Below are positions 41,865 to 50,364 of a stretch of DNA of 64,000 nt, piece by piece. Numbering within the stretch: the stretch's first letter is position 1; each line of letters starts with the position of its first letter. The notes beneath the pieces are model-generated. The model ran no database searches. It was not told the origin of the DNA and saw only the letters and a list, made by a program, of their open reading frames with translations. The position numbers and the translations under genes were made by a program. The stretch is from JTS-RE37 sp963756115 (GTDB taxonomy: Bacteria; Bacteroidota; Bacteroidia; Flavobacteriales; Flavobacteriaceae): assembly GCA_963756115.1 (NCBI GenBank), contig CAVWMN010000003.1, positions 1,302,001 through 1,366,000 of the forward strand. The letters run 5' to 3'.

Positions 41865-43499
41865 TTACATCATTCCGGGCATACCGCCTCCGCCACCCAT
41901 TGGTGGGCCGGCAGGTGAATCTTCCTTAATATCGTTAAGGGCACACTCGGTTGTCAGGATCATGCCCGCTACAGACGCTGCATTTTCCAGTGCAATACGC
42001 GTTACCTTGGCAGGATCAATGATCCCTGCTTTCAGCATGTCGACATATGTTTCTGATTTGGCATCATAGCCATAATCCCCTTTGCCATCCAGTACTTTGG
42101 CGGCTACGACCGAACCTTCACCTCCTGCGTTTTCAACGATGATGCGCAATGGGGCTTCAATGGCCCTGGCCACGATCTGCACCCCGGTTTCTTCATCAGG
42201 ATTGTCTGCCTTCACTTTAGAGAGGGCAGATTTGGCCCGGATAAAAGCTACACCGCCACCTGCGACGATTCCTTCTTCAACTGCGGCCCGGGTGGCATGC
42301 AATGCATCGTCTACCCTGTCCTTTTTCTCCTTCATTTCTACTTCAGATGCTGCACCTACATACAATACTGCAACACCACCGGCTAATTTGGCCAGGCGTT
42401 CCTGTAATTTCTCCTTGTCATAGTCGGAAGTAGTGGTTTCGATCTGCGATTTGATCTGGTTAACCCTTCCCTTGATTGTTTTGGCGGCACCGGATCCATT
42501 TACTAAAGTAGTATTGTCCTTATCAATGGTCACTTTTTCACAGCTGCCCAGCATGTCGAGGGTAGCATTTTCAAGAGAGAAACCTCTTTCCTCAGCGATA
42601 ACGGTACCATTGGTCAGGATTGCGATATCTTCCAACATGGCTTTTCTCCTGTCTCCAAAACCTGGAGCCTTAACGGCAGCGATCTTTAATGACCCTCTTA
42701 ATTTATTGACCACCAAAGTAGCAAGGGCTTCCCCGTCCACATCCTCACAGATGATCAGAAGCGGTTTTCCCGATTGGGCAACTGGTTCCAGTACCGGAAG
42801 AAGGTCCTTCATAGTCGAGATCTTCTTATCATATAAAAGGATATAAGGATTTTCCAGGTCCGCTGTCATTTTTTCTGAATCGGTCACAAAATATGGAGAG
42901 AGGTACCCTCGGTCAAATTGCATCCCTTCCACCACGTCTACATAGGTGTCCGTACCTTTGGCCTCTTCAACTGTGATAACCCCTTCCTTGCCAACTTTGC
43001 TGAAAGCCTGGGCGATAAGTTCCCCAATGGTATCATCATTATTGGAGGAGATGGCGGCCACCTGTTTGATCTTTTCCGAAGAATCACCAACTTTTTTAGC
43101 CTGCCTGGCGATATCCGCCACGATGGCTTCAACGGCTTTATCGATGCCTCTTTTAAGGTCCATCGGGTTGGCACCAGCTGCTACGTTCTTTAATCCTTCT
43201 TTTACAATTGCCTGGGCCAGCACGGTTGCAGTAGTTGTTCCGTCACCGGCCAGGTCGTTGGTTTTTGAAGCAACTTCCTTAACCATTTGGGCTCCCATAT
43301 TCTCCAGTGCATCTGCCAATTCAATTTCCTTGGCTACAGTTACACCATCTTTGGTCACCATAGGTGCTCCAAATGATTTGCTGATGATCACATTCCTTCC
43401 CCTTGGCCCCAAGGTAACTTTTACGGCATTGGCCAGGGCATCCACACCCCTCTTTATGCCATCGCGTGCTTCAATATCAAACTTTATATCTTTTGCCAT
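41865..43499 (-). CDS. groL: Chaperonin GroEL
   Basis: The 544-residue Hsp60 subunit forms the double-ring folding chamber in the cytosol. Family hallmarks are the ATP-binding GDGTTTATVLAQAI near residue 86, LVNGSGAAKTIKGR, the AAVEEGIVAGGGVAFIRA segment near residue 405, and the flexible GGM-type tail (GGGGGMPGMM). Length and motifs are typical. It lies 107 bases after groES on the same strand and ends before a strong hairpin. Confidence 0.98.
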   Translation of the reverse strand: MAKDIKFDIEARDGIKRGVDALANAVKVTLGPRGRNVIISKSFGAPMVTKDGVTVAKEIELADALENMGAQMVKEVASKTNDLAGDGTTTATVLAQAIVKEGLKNVAAGANPMDLKRGIDKAVEAIVADIARQAKKVGDSSEKIKQVAAISSNNDDTIGELIAQAFSKVGKEGVITVEEAKGTDTYVDVVEGMQFDRGYLSPYFVTDSEKMTADLENPYILLYDKKISTMKDLLPVLEPVAQSGKPLLIICEDVDGEALATLVVNKLRGSLKIAAVKAPGFGDRRKAMLEDIAILTNGTVIAEERGFSLENATLDMLGSCEKVTIDKDNTTLVNGSGAAKTIKGRVNQIKSQIETTTSDYDKEKLQERLAKLAGGVAVLYVGAASEVEMKEKKDRVDDALHATRAAVEEGIVAGGGVAFIRAKSALSKVKADNPDEETGVQIVARAIEAPLRIIVENAGGEGSVVAAKVLDGKGDYGYDAKSETYVDMLKAGIIDPAKVTRIALENAASVAGMILTTECALNDIKEDSPAGPPMGGGGGMPGMM

Positions 43500-43606
43500 A
43501 TTACTATATTTTTAAAATTTCAAAATTAAGTGTCCATTTCTATTTGCCCGGAATATTCAGGCTCCCTGCTCCCCTGGGGATCAACCTTCACAGGCAGGGA
43601 TGGTGG

Positions 43607-43885
43607 TTAAATGATGGCGAGGATATCGCTTTCCCTCATCATCAGGTAATCCTTGCCGCTGAATTTCAATTCGGTACCGGAGTATTTTCCATAAAGGACC
43701 GTATCACCAACCTTCACAGTCACTTTATCATCTTTTGTTCCGGGGCCTACGGCTACCACTTTTCCTTTTTGGGGTTTTTCTTTTGCCGTGTCGGGAATGT
43801 AGATTCCAGAGGCAGTTTTGGTTTCTGCAGCCATGGGTTCAATCAGGACCCTATCCGCCAATGGTTTAATGTTTAATTTTGCCAT
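43607..43885 (-). CDS. groS: Co-chaperonin GroES
   Basis: The 92-residue lid subunit of the GroEL chamber. The mobile loop is ETKTASGIYIPDTAKEKPQ near residue 20, followed by GKVVAVGPGTKDD and a typical C-terminus. The start ATG lacks a Shine-Dalgarno sequence. Upstream lie a 16-bp palindrome and a sigma-54-like -24/-12 element oriented towards it, suggesting heat-shock control different from CIRCE/HrcA. Confidence 0.98.
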   Translation of the reverse strand: MAKLNIKPLADRVLIEPMAAETKTASGIYIPDTAKEKPQKGKVVAVGPGTKDDKVTVKVGDTVLYGKYSGTELKFSGKDYLMMRESDILAII

Positions 43886-43925
43886 ATTGCTATCAATTTA
43901 TATTAAAAATTTCATGTTTTTTCTT

Positions 43926-43941
43926 GGCAGAAATTATGCCA
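43926..43941 (-). promoter_or_regulatory. Sigma-54-like -24/-12 promoter for groES
   Basis: Reading towards groES: TGGCATAATTTCTGCC. The invariant GG and GC are ten bases apart, as in the consensus TGGCAC-N5-TTGC; positions before the GC deviate. The predicted start would leave a leader of about 30 bases. A sigma-54 activator is encoded at 46047-47318. Confidence 0.45.
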
Positions 43942-43949
43942 TGGCATAA
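43934..43949. promoter_or_regulatory. 16-bp perfect palindrome upstream of groES
   Basis: TTATGCCATGGCATAA is its own reverse complement. It overlaps the -24 region of the sigma-54-like element and lies between two TGTCA-type boxes (minus at 43954-43958, plus at 43983-43987). Confidence 0.7.
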
Positions 43950-44020
43950 AAACTGACAGATTGTAAACCAAAAATGCCAGCTTGTCATTTTTGCCGGCAT
44001 ATTTGTTAGTGCTACACTAC

Positions 44021-44389
44021 TTATTGAATTGAATCAGACGGGTTGCCACTTGTTGTGGGTGGAACCGCATCCGGAACCTCTTCGGGAACTGTTTCGGGAA
44101 CGGTTGTTTCAATCCCATCCCCCTGAAGTAACTTAGAATCTGCATCTCCAAAATTGCCTTTTAGCGCAACATTGGACAGCAATATCAAAACAATTAACAG
44201 GGATGCCAGTGTCCAGGTACTTTTATCCAGGAAATCACCTGTTTTTTTAACTCCTCCTACAACCTGAGTTCCCCCGCCTCCGAAGGATGAAGACAATCCG
44301 CCACCTTTGGGGTTTTGCACCATAACTACCAGTACAAGTAGCAGGCAGACCGCAATGATCAGGATCAGGAATATCGAAAATGTGCTCAT
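44021..44389 (-). CDS. secG: Preprotein translocase subunit SecG
   Basis: The 122-residue inner-membrane protein is the small subunit of the SecYEG channel. It has two helices (about residues 5-24 and 56-75) around the conserved loop NPKGGGLSSSFGGGG with GTQVVGGVKK, and an acidic, proline-rich C-terminal tail typical of Bacteroidota SecG. Its start directly follows the stop of the TPR-like gene, so the lptE-TPR-secG block is likely one operon. Confidence 0.95.
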   Translation of the reverse strand: MSTFSIFLILIIAVCLLLVLVVMVQNPKGGGLSSSFGGGGTQVVGGVKKTGDFLDKSTWTLASLLIVLILLSNVALKGNFGDADSKLLQGDGIETTVPETVPEEVPDAVPPTTSGNPSDSIQ

Positions 44390-45322
44390 TTAATTCGTAT
44401 TTTCTTGCTGAAGTTTTTCTACTGCTTTAATTCGGTCTGCAAAGAAACCACTTTTTTCCGGATATTTCAAACTTAAAATCCTGTATGCCTGAATGGCGTT
44501 CTGGTACTTTTTTTGTTCCAGATAAACCCTTGCAAGCGTCTCGGTCATCAGTTCGTTTCCATCCAATGTATCAGAACCTTTCAGGTCTACTTTTCCACTT
44601 TCGGAATTGCCCGGGACAATTTTGGGGTTAGCTGCTATAAATTTATCGATCAGGGCATTCTTTTTTTGCTTTTCCTGTACCTCTTCCAGTGGAAAATAGA
44701 TTTCTTCCTTCCCCTTATACGTTTCCCGGCCGCCTGCCTTACCGGTATTCCTCACTGGTTTTAAGGTAGTCAGCTGCAACCACTCCCCGAAGGAATATTT
44801 TTCTTTTTTGGTAAAGGGGATGGGTTTGCCAATGTCCAGTGCAGCCTCAGCTTTTTTTTTACTCCTGGCAATATCCTTATCAACTTCAGGATCTTTGGAA
44901 GTGAACAGGGACGGGTCCAGGATAGCATCTGCATCCTTGACGGAACGGGGAAGGGGTTCGTCAGCTGATTCCTCGATCATAACAGTATCTTGTATAGGAG
45001 TGGACGGTACTTCTTCTGAAATTATCTCCCGGTCTCTAAGGGGCGTTTTTCCTGAAATGGTATCCGCGATGGAATCCTGTAAGAATTCGGGTGAAGTTAT
45101 AAAATCGAACAGAATGTCCCTGTCTGTGGTATAGGCAGCAGTAATCTTCAACGCGTTGTTATACTTAAAACTGTTTAAGTTTTTAAGTCCTTTCAGGTGC
45201 AATGCACGGGCCGACTGGAAATAGGGGTACTCCTCCAGGACATCTTCCAACTGCTTGGTTTGTACAGGATCCACCACCTTATCGGGATGTTGTAAGAGGT
45301 ATGTGAAATCAGATACATTCAT
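44390..45322 (-). CDS. TPR-like cytosolic protein of the lptE-secG block
   Basis: The 310-residue protein has no signal peptide. The N-terminus (DFTYLLQHPDKVVDPVQT, then EEYPYFQSARALHLKGLK) is a recognisable feature of a conserved Flavobacteriaceae family; a polar low-complexity middle follows, and the C-terminus contains one TPR-like helix pair (ETLARVYLEQKKYQNAIQAY, about residues 257-276). The order lptE, this gene, secG suggests involvement in export, but no specific function is known. It begins five bases after the lptE stop and abuts secG. Confidence 0.8.
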   Translation of the reverse strand: MNVSDFTYLLQHPDKVVDPVQTKQLEDVLEEYPYFQSARALHLKGLKNLNSFKYNNALKITAAYTTDRDILFDFITSPEFLQDSIADTISGKTPLRDREIISEEVPSTPIQDTVMIEESADEPLPRSVKDADAILDPSLFTSKDPEVDKDIARSKKKAEAALDIGKPIPFTKKEKYSFGEWLQLTTLKPVRNTGKAGGRETYKGKEEIYFPLEEVQEKQKKNALIDKFIAANPKIVPGNSESGKVDLKGSDTLDGNELMTETLARVYLEQKKYQNAIQAYRILSLKYPEKSGFFADRIKAVEKLQQENTN

Positions 45323-45327
45323 AGTAA

Positions 45328-45885
45328 TTACCAGTCGGCCAATGATTCATTAAAAATATCCTGATTGATGCGTTCAAAAATAACCTGGTGTGCTTCATCG
45401 CGCACAGACGCAAGTTGTGAAGCTGCCGGGTAGTCGTAGAAAAACGAGAATCGTTGTTCAAAATCCACGTCTTCCTTGGTGCGGTTAAAAAAACGAACAT
45501 TCACTGAAATGGACAACCGGTTCTGAGCCGCACGTTGTTCGGCAGTTGCGGTCATAGGGGATACCCTGTATTCCACAATTTCGCCTTCAAACAGCAAATC
45601 GCCGTTAGAGGTTACCAGGTTCAGGCTGGTCTGGTTTAATATAAGGTCCTGTAGTGCCAGCGTAAATTCCCGGTCGAGGCCGGGATCAAATGTGGAACCG
45701 GGGCTCTGGGAGGCATAGTTCTGAAAATAGTTTACCTGGAAGGTTTTCGCAGTACCCACATCACCGCCTGTAAAGTTATAAACCCCGCAACCCGCAACTA
45801 AAACCGAGATGATGATCCCGAATGAAACTGGCCTTAATTTGAAGTGTATCCTTTCCAATAGTTTCCCTAAATTTAATCTTTTCAA
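45328..45885 (-). CDS. lptE: LPS-assembly lipoprotein LptE
   Basis: The 185-residue protein has an N-terminal segment ending in lipobox VAGC (Cys33), so lipidation is probable. The mature beginning GVYNFTGGDVGTAKTFQV and later FEGEIVEYRVSP and SISVNVRFFNRT are typical of Bacteroidota LptE, which plugs the LptD barrel that inserts LPS in the outer membrane. The only start giving the leader is TTG 45885; an internal TTG (ten codons in) is an alternative and cannot be excluded. Its partner lptC is at 9.6 kb. Confidence 0.88.
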   Translation of the reverse strand: MKRLNLGKLLERIHFKLRPVSFGIIISVLVAGCGVYNFTGGDVGTAKTFQVNYFQNYASQSPGSTFDPGLDREFTLALQDLILNQTSLNLVTSNGDLLFEGEIVEYRVSPMTATAEQRAAQNRLSISVNVRFFNRTKEDVDFEQRFSFFYDYPAASQLASVRDEAHQVIFERINQDIFNESLADW

Positions 45886-46046
45886 TATTGTATTTCGTAC
45901 AACGAGTATCCAACTGTTAAGCGGCTTCGACTCCGCTCAGCCTGACATTGTGTTCAATGCTTCGCTTGCGTTCAGCATGACAAAGATTTCAATGTTGTAT
46001 TTTCTAGAACCTTGAACAATTTAATTTTCTTTAAACCTTAAACTCA
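45886..46046. other. Short repeat-like spacer
   Basis: This 160-base gap holds GACTCCGCTCAGCCTGACA, an imperfect second version CGTTCAGCATGACA, and a GAACCTTGAAC fragment related to the repeats of the 3.6-5.8 kb region. No gene or terminator is convincing. Confidence 0.5.
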
Positions 46047-47318
46047 TTATAGGTCATACTGTTTTATTTTGCGGTAGAGCGTGCGTTCGGAGATCCCCAG
46101 TTCCGACGCCGCTGCTTTGCGTTTCCCCTTATTCCGGTTCAGTGATTTTTTGATCAGTTCTATTTCCTTCTCCTGTAAAGATAGGGTTTCTTCTTCCTCT
46201 ATTTCCTCGGCAAAATGGTATTTATCAGCCTGGCTGCTGCCTGGATGGCTGTCAGGACGGGATACCGGCAGGGGGAGCGCTTCCAGGGGAAATGCATCTT
46301 CTTCCGCTTCCTCTTCCTCCCCGTTGCGCCCATAGATCTTCCGGATAAGGTTTTCATGTTCTTCCTGCACCTTCTCCGAATCATTGGATTTTAAAAGTTC
46401 CAGGGTGAGTTTTTTCAGGTCATTAAGGTCCCCTTTCATATCGAACAAAACCTTATAAAGAATTTCCCGCTCATTGCTGAAATCGCTGCTTTTCCGATCC
46501 CGTTCAATTACTGCCGGCAGGTTGGAACCCCCTGCGTTGGGCAGGTAGCTGTTGAGGGTTTGCACAGAAATGTTCCGGCTTTCCTCCAATACGGATATTT
46601 GTTCGGCAATATTTCGGAGTTGCCGGATATTCCCGGGCCAGCGATAATCTATCAGCAGCCGGATGGCATTGTCTTCCAGGCGGATGGTGGGCATCTTGTA
46701 TTTCTGGCCAAAATCCGATGCAAATTTTCGGAACAACAGGTGGATATCATCCTTCCGGTCCCGCAGGGGGGGGATGTGGATATCTACCGTACTTAGCCGG
46801 TAATACAGGTCTTCCCGGAATTTCCCTTTTTGGATCGCTTCCAGCATATTCATATTGGTGGCGGCTACGATCCGTACATTGGTTTTTTGCACCTGGGAGG
46901 AGCCCACTTTCAGGAATTCGCCGTTTTCCAGGACGCGTAATAACCGTACCTGTGTGGTAAGGGGCAACTCTCCCACCTCATCCAGGAATATGGTACCGCC
47001 GTCCGCCACTTCGAAATACCCGCTGCGGGTCTGGGTGGCCCCGGTAAAAGAGCCTTTTTCATGGCCAAAAAGTTCGCTGTCTATGGTGCCTTCAGGAATG
47101 GCCCCGCAGTTGACGGCTATATACTTTGCATGTTTCCTGTGGGAAAGGGCATGGATGATCTTGGGGACCACCTCCTTGCCTACACCACTTTCCCCCGTTA
47201 CCAATACGGAAATATCAGTAGGTGCCACCTGAATGGCTTTTTCCAGGGCCCGGTTTAATTTGGGATCATTCCCAATGATCTCAAACCGTTGCTTTATGGT
47301 GTTGATCGTATCCATCAA
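46047..47318 (-). CDS. Sigma-54-dependent transcriptional activator (AAA+, Fis HTH)
   Basis: The 423-residue bacterial enhancer-binding protein has no receiver or sensory domain: the AAA+ module begins almost at the N-terminus. Walker A is GESGVGKE at residues 42-49, the sigma-54 contact loop is GSFTGA at 89-94 (A-to-S variant of GAFTGA), and Walker B is GGTIFLDEVG at 107-116. A linker rich in Glu follows, and a Fis-type helix-turn-helix (SELGISERTLYRKIKQY) ends the protein. It lies downstream of miaB on one strand. With no receiver it may be constitutive or controlled by a partner; sigma-54-like promoters nearby are candidate targets. Confidence 0.93.
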   Translation of the reverse strand: MMDTINTIKQRFEIIGNDPKLNRALEKAIQVAPTDISVLVTGESGVGKEVVPKIIHALSHRKHAKYIAVNCGAIPEGTIDSELFGHEKGSFTGATQTRSGYFEVADGGTIFLDEVGELPLTTQVRLLRVLENGEFLKVGSSQVQKTNVRIVAATNMNMLEAIQKGKFREDLYYRLSTVDIHIPPLRDRKDDIHLLFRKFASDFGQKYKMPTIRLEDNAIRLLIDYRWPGNIRQLRNIAEQISVLEESRNISVQTLNSYLPNAGGSNLPAVIERDRKSSDFSNEREILYKVLFDMKGDLNDLKKLTLELLKSNDSEKVQEEHENLIRKIYGRNGEEEEAEEDAFPLEALPLPVSRPDSHPGSSQADKYHFAEEIEEEETLSLQEKEIELIKKSLNRNKGKRKAAASELGISERTLYRKIKQYDL

Positions 47319-47371
47319 TCTATATAGGGATATTTAACAAATTTTTCTCTGTTGTCTGAATTCATACTGTT

Positions 47372-48841
47372 CTACTTCTTAATTTCTGCCTGCCCCGGCA
47401 TGGAGTTGCTATACCCAATTGCACGGCCAATTAGCGTGGCCGAAGTGCAATCGCTGATATAGACATGTACAAATTCTCCTACCTTATAGCCCTCCTTCGG
47501 GAAAACTACGACGGTGTTCTGGGAATTTCTCCCCATCCAATCCTGATCCGACTTTTTGGAATTTCCTTCAATCAAAACTTCTTCTGTTTTCCCGATATGC
47601 TGCCGCGTGCGGATATAGCTGTGCTCCCGTTGCAATGCTATGATCTCCGCCAGGCGCCTTTTCTTGACTTCTACCGGGACATCATCCGGTAATTTTCTGG
47701 CTGCCAGGGTTCCCGGCCGTTCGGAATAGGCGAACATAAATCCGAAATCGTATTTTACATATTCCATCAGGGAAAGGGTATCCTGATGGTCTGCTTCGGT
47801 TTCCGTTGGGAAACCGCTGATGATATCCTGACTGATGGCGCAATCCGGGATGATCCTCCTGATCGTAGCGATCAGTTCAAAGTATTCTTCCCGTGTGTGC
47901 AGCCGGTTCATGGCCTGCAGGATCCGGTTGCTGCCACTCTGCACCGGTAAATGTATATAATTGCAGATATTGTGGTACCGTGCCATTACCTCAATAACAT
48001 CCACTGTCATATCCTGCGGGTTGGAAGTGGAGAACCGGAATCGCATCCCCGGGTAAGTCCCTGCTGCCTTTTCCAGCAACCCGGCGAAGTTCACGGATGT
48101 AGCTTTTTGCATTTCCGAAGCTTTGGCAAAATCCTTTTTCAAGCCCCCGCCATACCATTGGTAACTATCCACATTCTGTCCCAGGAGGGTCACCTCCTTA
48201 TACCCTTTTTCCCAGAGGTCCCCGATCTCCTCCAGGATAGAGCGGGGGTCCCGGCTACGTTCCCTGCCCCTGGTGAACGGCACCACACAAAATGTACACA
48301 TGTTGTCGCAACCCCGGGTAATGGTTACAAAAGCTGTCACACCGTTCGAATTTAAACGAACCGGGGCTACATCGCCATAGGTCTCATCCCTGGAGAGCAG
48401 CACGTTCACGGCATCCCTTCCTTCATCTATTTCCCTGATAAGATTGGGGAGGTCCTTGTAGGCATCAGGGCCTACTACCATATCCACAATCTGTTCTTCC
48501 TCCAGCAACTGACTCTTTAACCTTTCAGCCATACAACCCAGTACGCCCACTTTCATGTGCGGCCTTGTTTTTTTGACCGCATTGAATTTCTCCAGCCTTT
48601 TGCGAACTGTTAATTCCGCTTTTTCCCGTATGGAGCATGTGTTGACCAGCACCAGGTCGGCCCCTTCCAGTTCATTCGTGGTGGAAAACCCTTCCCCTGC
48701 TAAAATGGAGGCAACGATCTCGCTGTCCGAAAAGTTCATCTGGCAGCCGTAACTTTCTATATATAATTTACGCAGGCCACCGCCATTGTTATCAATTGCC
48801 AGCGTACTGCCCTGTACCGATTCGTCTATGATTTTCTCCAT
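47372..48841 (-). CDS. miaB: tRNA-2-methylthio-N6-dimethylallyladenosine synthase MiaB
   Basis: The 489-residue radical-SAM methylthiotransferase modifies A37 of tRNAs reading UNN codons. The N-terminal UPF0004 domain carries cluster cysteines Cys33 (YGCQMN), Cys69 (NTCS) and Cys103 (GCMAE); the radical-SAM cluster is Cys178, Cys182, Cys185 (RGCDNMCTFC); a TRAM domain follows the core. The tRNA-Phe(GAA) in this window is a likely substrate. It is followed 53 bases later by the sigma-54 activator gene and preceded by a -7 box and TGTCA repeats. Confidence 0.97.
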   Translation of the reverse strand: MEKIIDESVQGSTLAIDNNGGGLRKLYIESYGCQMNFSDSEIVASILAGEGFSTTNELEGADLVLVNTCSIREKAELTVRKRLEKFNAVKKTRPHMKVGVLGCMAERLKSQLLEEEQIVDMVVGPDAYKDLPNLIREIDEGRDAVNVLLSRDETYGDVAPVRLNSNGVTAFVTITRGCDNMCTFCVVPFTRGRERSRDPRSILEEIGDLWEKGYKEVTLLGQNVDSYQWYGGGLKKDFAKASEMQKATSVNFAGLLEKAAGTYPGMRFRFSTSNPQDMTVDVIEVMARYHNICNYIHLPVQSGSNRILQAMNRLHTREEYFELIATIRRIIPDCAISQDIISGFPTETEADHQDTLSLMEYVKYDFGFMFAYSERPGTLAARKLPDDVPVEVKKRRLAEIIALQREHSYIRTRQHIGKTEEVLIEGNSKKSDQDWMGRNSQNTVVVFPKEGYKVGEFVHVYISDCTSATLIGRAIGYSNSMPGQAEIKK

Positions 48842-48878
48842 TGCACTTGTGTTCTTCGACTGAGGCTAAAAAGGTCTG

Positions 48879-48886
48879 CAAAGATA
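48879..48886 (-). promoter_or_regulatory. -7 promoter box for miaB
   Basis: TATCTTTG on the minus strand, exact match, 37 bases before the ATG. A TTG 21 bases further upstream may act as the -33 element. Confidence 0.5.
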
Positions 48887-49005
48887 ACACATAATACAAT
48901 TTTATGACAATATGACAGTTAATTATTTAAGAAAATGTACGCAACTTTGAAGGGGCGGCGGTATCTTACTTAATGTACCGATAACCTCACCGTAAATAAA
49001 GTCCT

Positions 49006-50244
49006 ATGAAAAACTATACCTGCTTCCTACTATTATCAGTCGTGCTCGGATTTATTTCGTGCAATAAAGAGGACGACAGCAAATATGCCGATTACCTGGT
49101 TGCCAGACCCCTGACCATGACCATGGCTGAATTCAAGGGCAGCGTAGCGGTGGTTTCGCCCATTCCAATCGAGGAATCGGGCAAGATCTATGCCTATGGC
49201 GATTATATTTTTGTGAATGATAAATACAAGGGGGTGCATGTTATTGACAACAGTGATCCCTCCGCCCCTAAAAAAGTTTCCTTTATCAAGATAGCAGGAA
49301 ACGTTGATATCTCTGTAAAGGATAATTACCTTTTTGCCGATAGCATTTCAGACCTTATCGTACTGGACATTTCTGATGTAAACAATATACGCATTGTCAA
49401 CAGGTTGGAGAATGTCCTGGTGGACAATGTCGTATGGCCTGTCGAAGCCGATATATTTGAAGGCCAGGGATATGACTACAACACCGAGATCCTGGTGGGT
49501 TGGGAAGTGACTTCGGAACGCAGGTTGATATCCGAATACAACGGTCGGTTTGAAGGAGATGTGATCCTTGAAGCTGCCAGCAGCGATGCTTCCGTAGGAC
49601 AGGGGGGATCATTGGCCCGGTTTAAGATCGTGAACAACTTCCTGTATGCTGTAGACAGTCACGCTATCAATGTTTTTGATATCAGTGACCTGGAATCCCC
49701 AAGGGACCTGGAAGATGTCTTTGCCGGTTTCGATATTGAAACTATCTTCAGCGACGGGCTGCATTTGTTTTTGGGAAGCCGCAGCGGGATGTACATCTAC
49801 GACCTGGCTACCCCGGCCAGTCCGGAGTTTGTATCTGAATTCCAGCATGGCACAGCCTGTGACCCGGTAGTAGTGGATGGGGACTATGCCTACGTGACCC
49901 TCAGGGGTGGTAATAATTGCGGGGCCACTGAAAGCGGGCTTTTTATTGTGGATATTTCAGATATTAGCAATCCGGTACTGGCGAATAGTTACGGCCTGGA
50001 TGAACCCTATGGCCTGGGTATAAAAGATGAAAAACTGTTTGTTTGTGACGGGGCTTCCGGTTTACGGGTATTTGATAAAACCGATATAGACAATCTTACA
50101 GAACTGAACCATTTTAAGGATATCATCACTTTTGACGTGATCCCCCTGGATAACCTGTTGCTTATGGTGGGTGATGAAATTCTGTATCAATATGAATATT
50201 TAAACGATGACATTGCCCTTATCAGTACGCTGGAGTTGAATTAA
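49006..50244 (+). CDS. LVIVD-repeat lipoprotein (beta-propeller-like)
   Basis: The 412-residue protein has lipobox FISC (Cys19). Repeats of the LVIVD type are visible in phrases such as GVHVIDNSDPSAPKKVSF, LIVLDISDVNNIRIV, INVFDISDLESPRDL and LFIVDISDISNPVLA, spaced by roughly 40-60 residues; together they probably fold into a beta-propeller. Such lipoproteins bind ligands or partners at the cell surface. Two Cys residues (TACD, NNCG) may form a disulfide. It appears to be monocistronic with its own terminator. Confidence 0.9.
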   Translation: MKNYTCFLLLSVVLGFISCNKEDDSKYADYLVARPLTMTMAEFKGSVAVVSPIPIEESGKIYAYGDYIFVNDKYKGVHVIDNSDPSAPKKVSFIKIAGNVDISVKDNYLFADSISDLIVLDISDVNNIRIVNRLENVLVDNVVWPVEADIFEGQGYDYNTEILVGWEVTSERRLISEYNGRFEGDVILEAASSDASVGQGGSLARFKIVNNFLYAVDSHAINVFDISDLESPRDLEDVFAGFDIETIFSDGLHLFLGSRSGMYIYDLATPASPEFVSEFQHGTACDPVVVDGDYAYVTLRGGNNCGATESGLFIVDISDISNPVLANSYGLDEPYGLGIKDEKLFVCDGASGLRVFDKTDIDNLTELNHFKDIITFDVIPLDNLLLMVGDEILYQYEYLNDDIALISTLELN

Positions 50245-50266
50245 ATTGTGATAAAAAAGAGTCCGG

Positions 50267-50294
50267 ACATCCCGTATTTACGGGATGTTTTTTT
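50267..50294 (+). terminator. Terminator of the LVIVD gene
   Basis: Stem ACATCCCGT / ACGGGATGT, loop ATTT, then seven T. Confidence 0.9.
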
Positions 50295-50337
50295 ATACCT
50301 ATATATTAAGGTAAAGTGTGGAATAAAAAATATACGC

Positions 50338-50345
50338 TACTTTTG
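50338..50345 (+). promoter_or_regulatory. -7 promoter box for topA
   Basis: TACTTTTG, exact TAnnTTTG match, 19 bases before the topA ATG. Confidence 0.5.
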
Positions 50346-50364
50346 TACCTTCAAAAACCAATGA

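Noticed and set aside
44000..44020. Promoter pointing to the plus strand between groES and secG
   Set aside because: A GG-N10-GC spacing is not met on that side and the downstream gene is on the minus strand; the motifs are more likely part of the groES control region.
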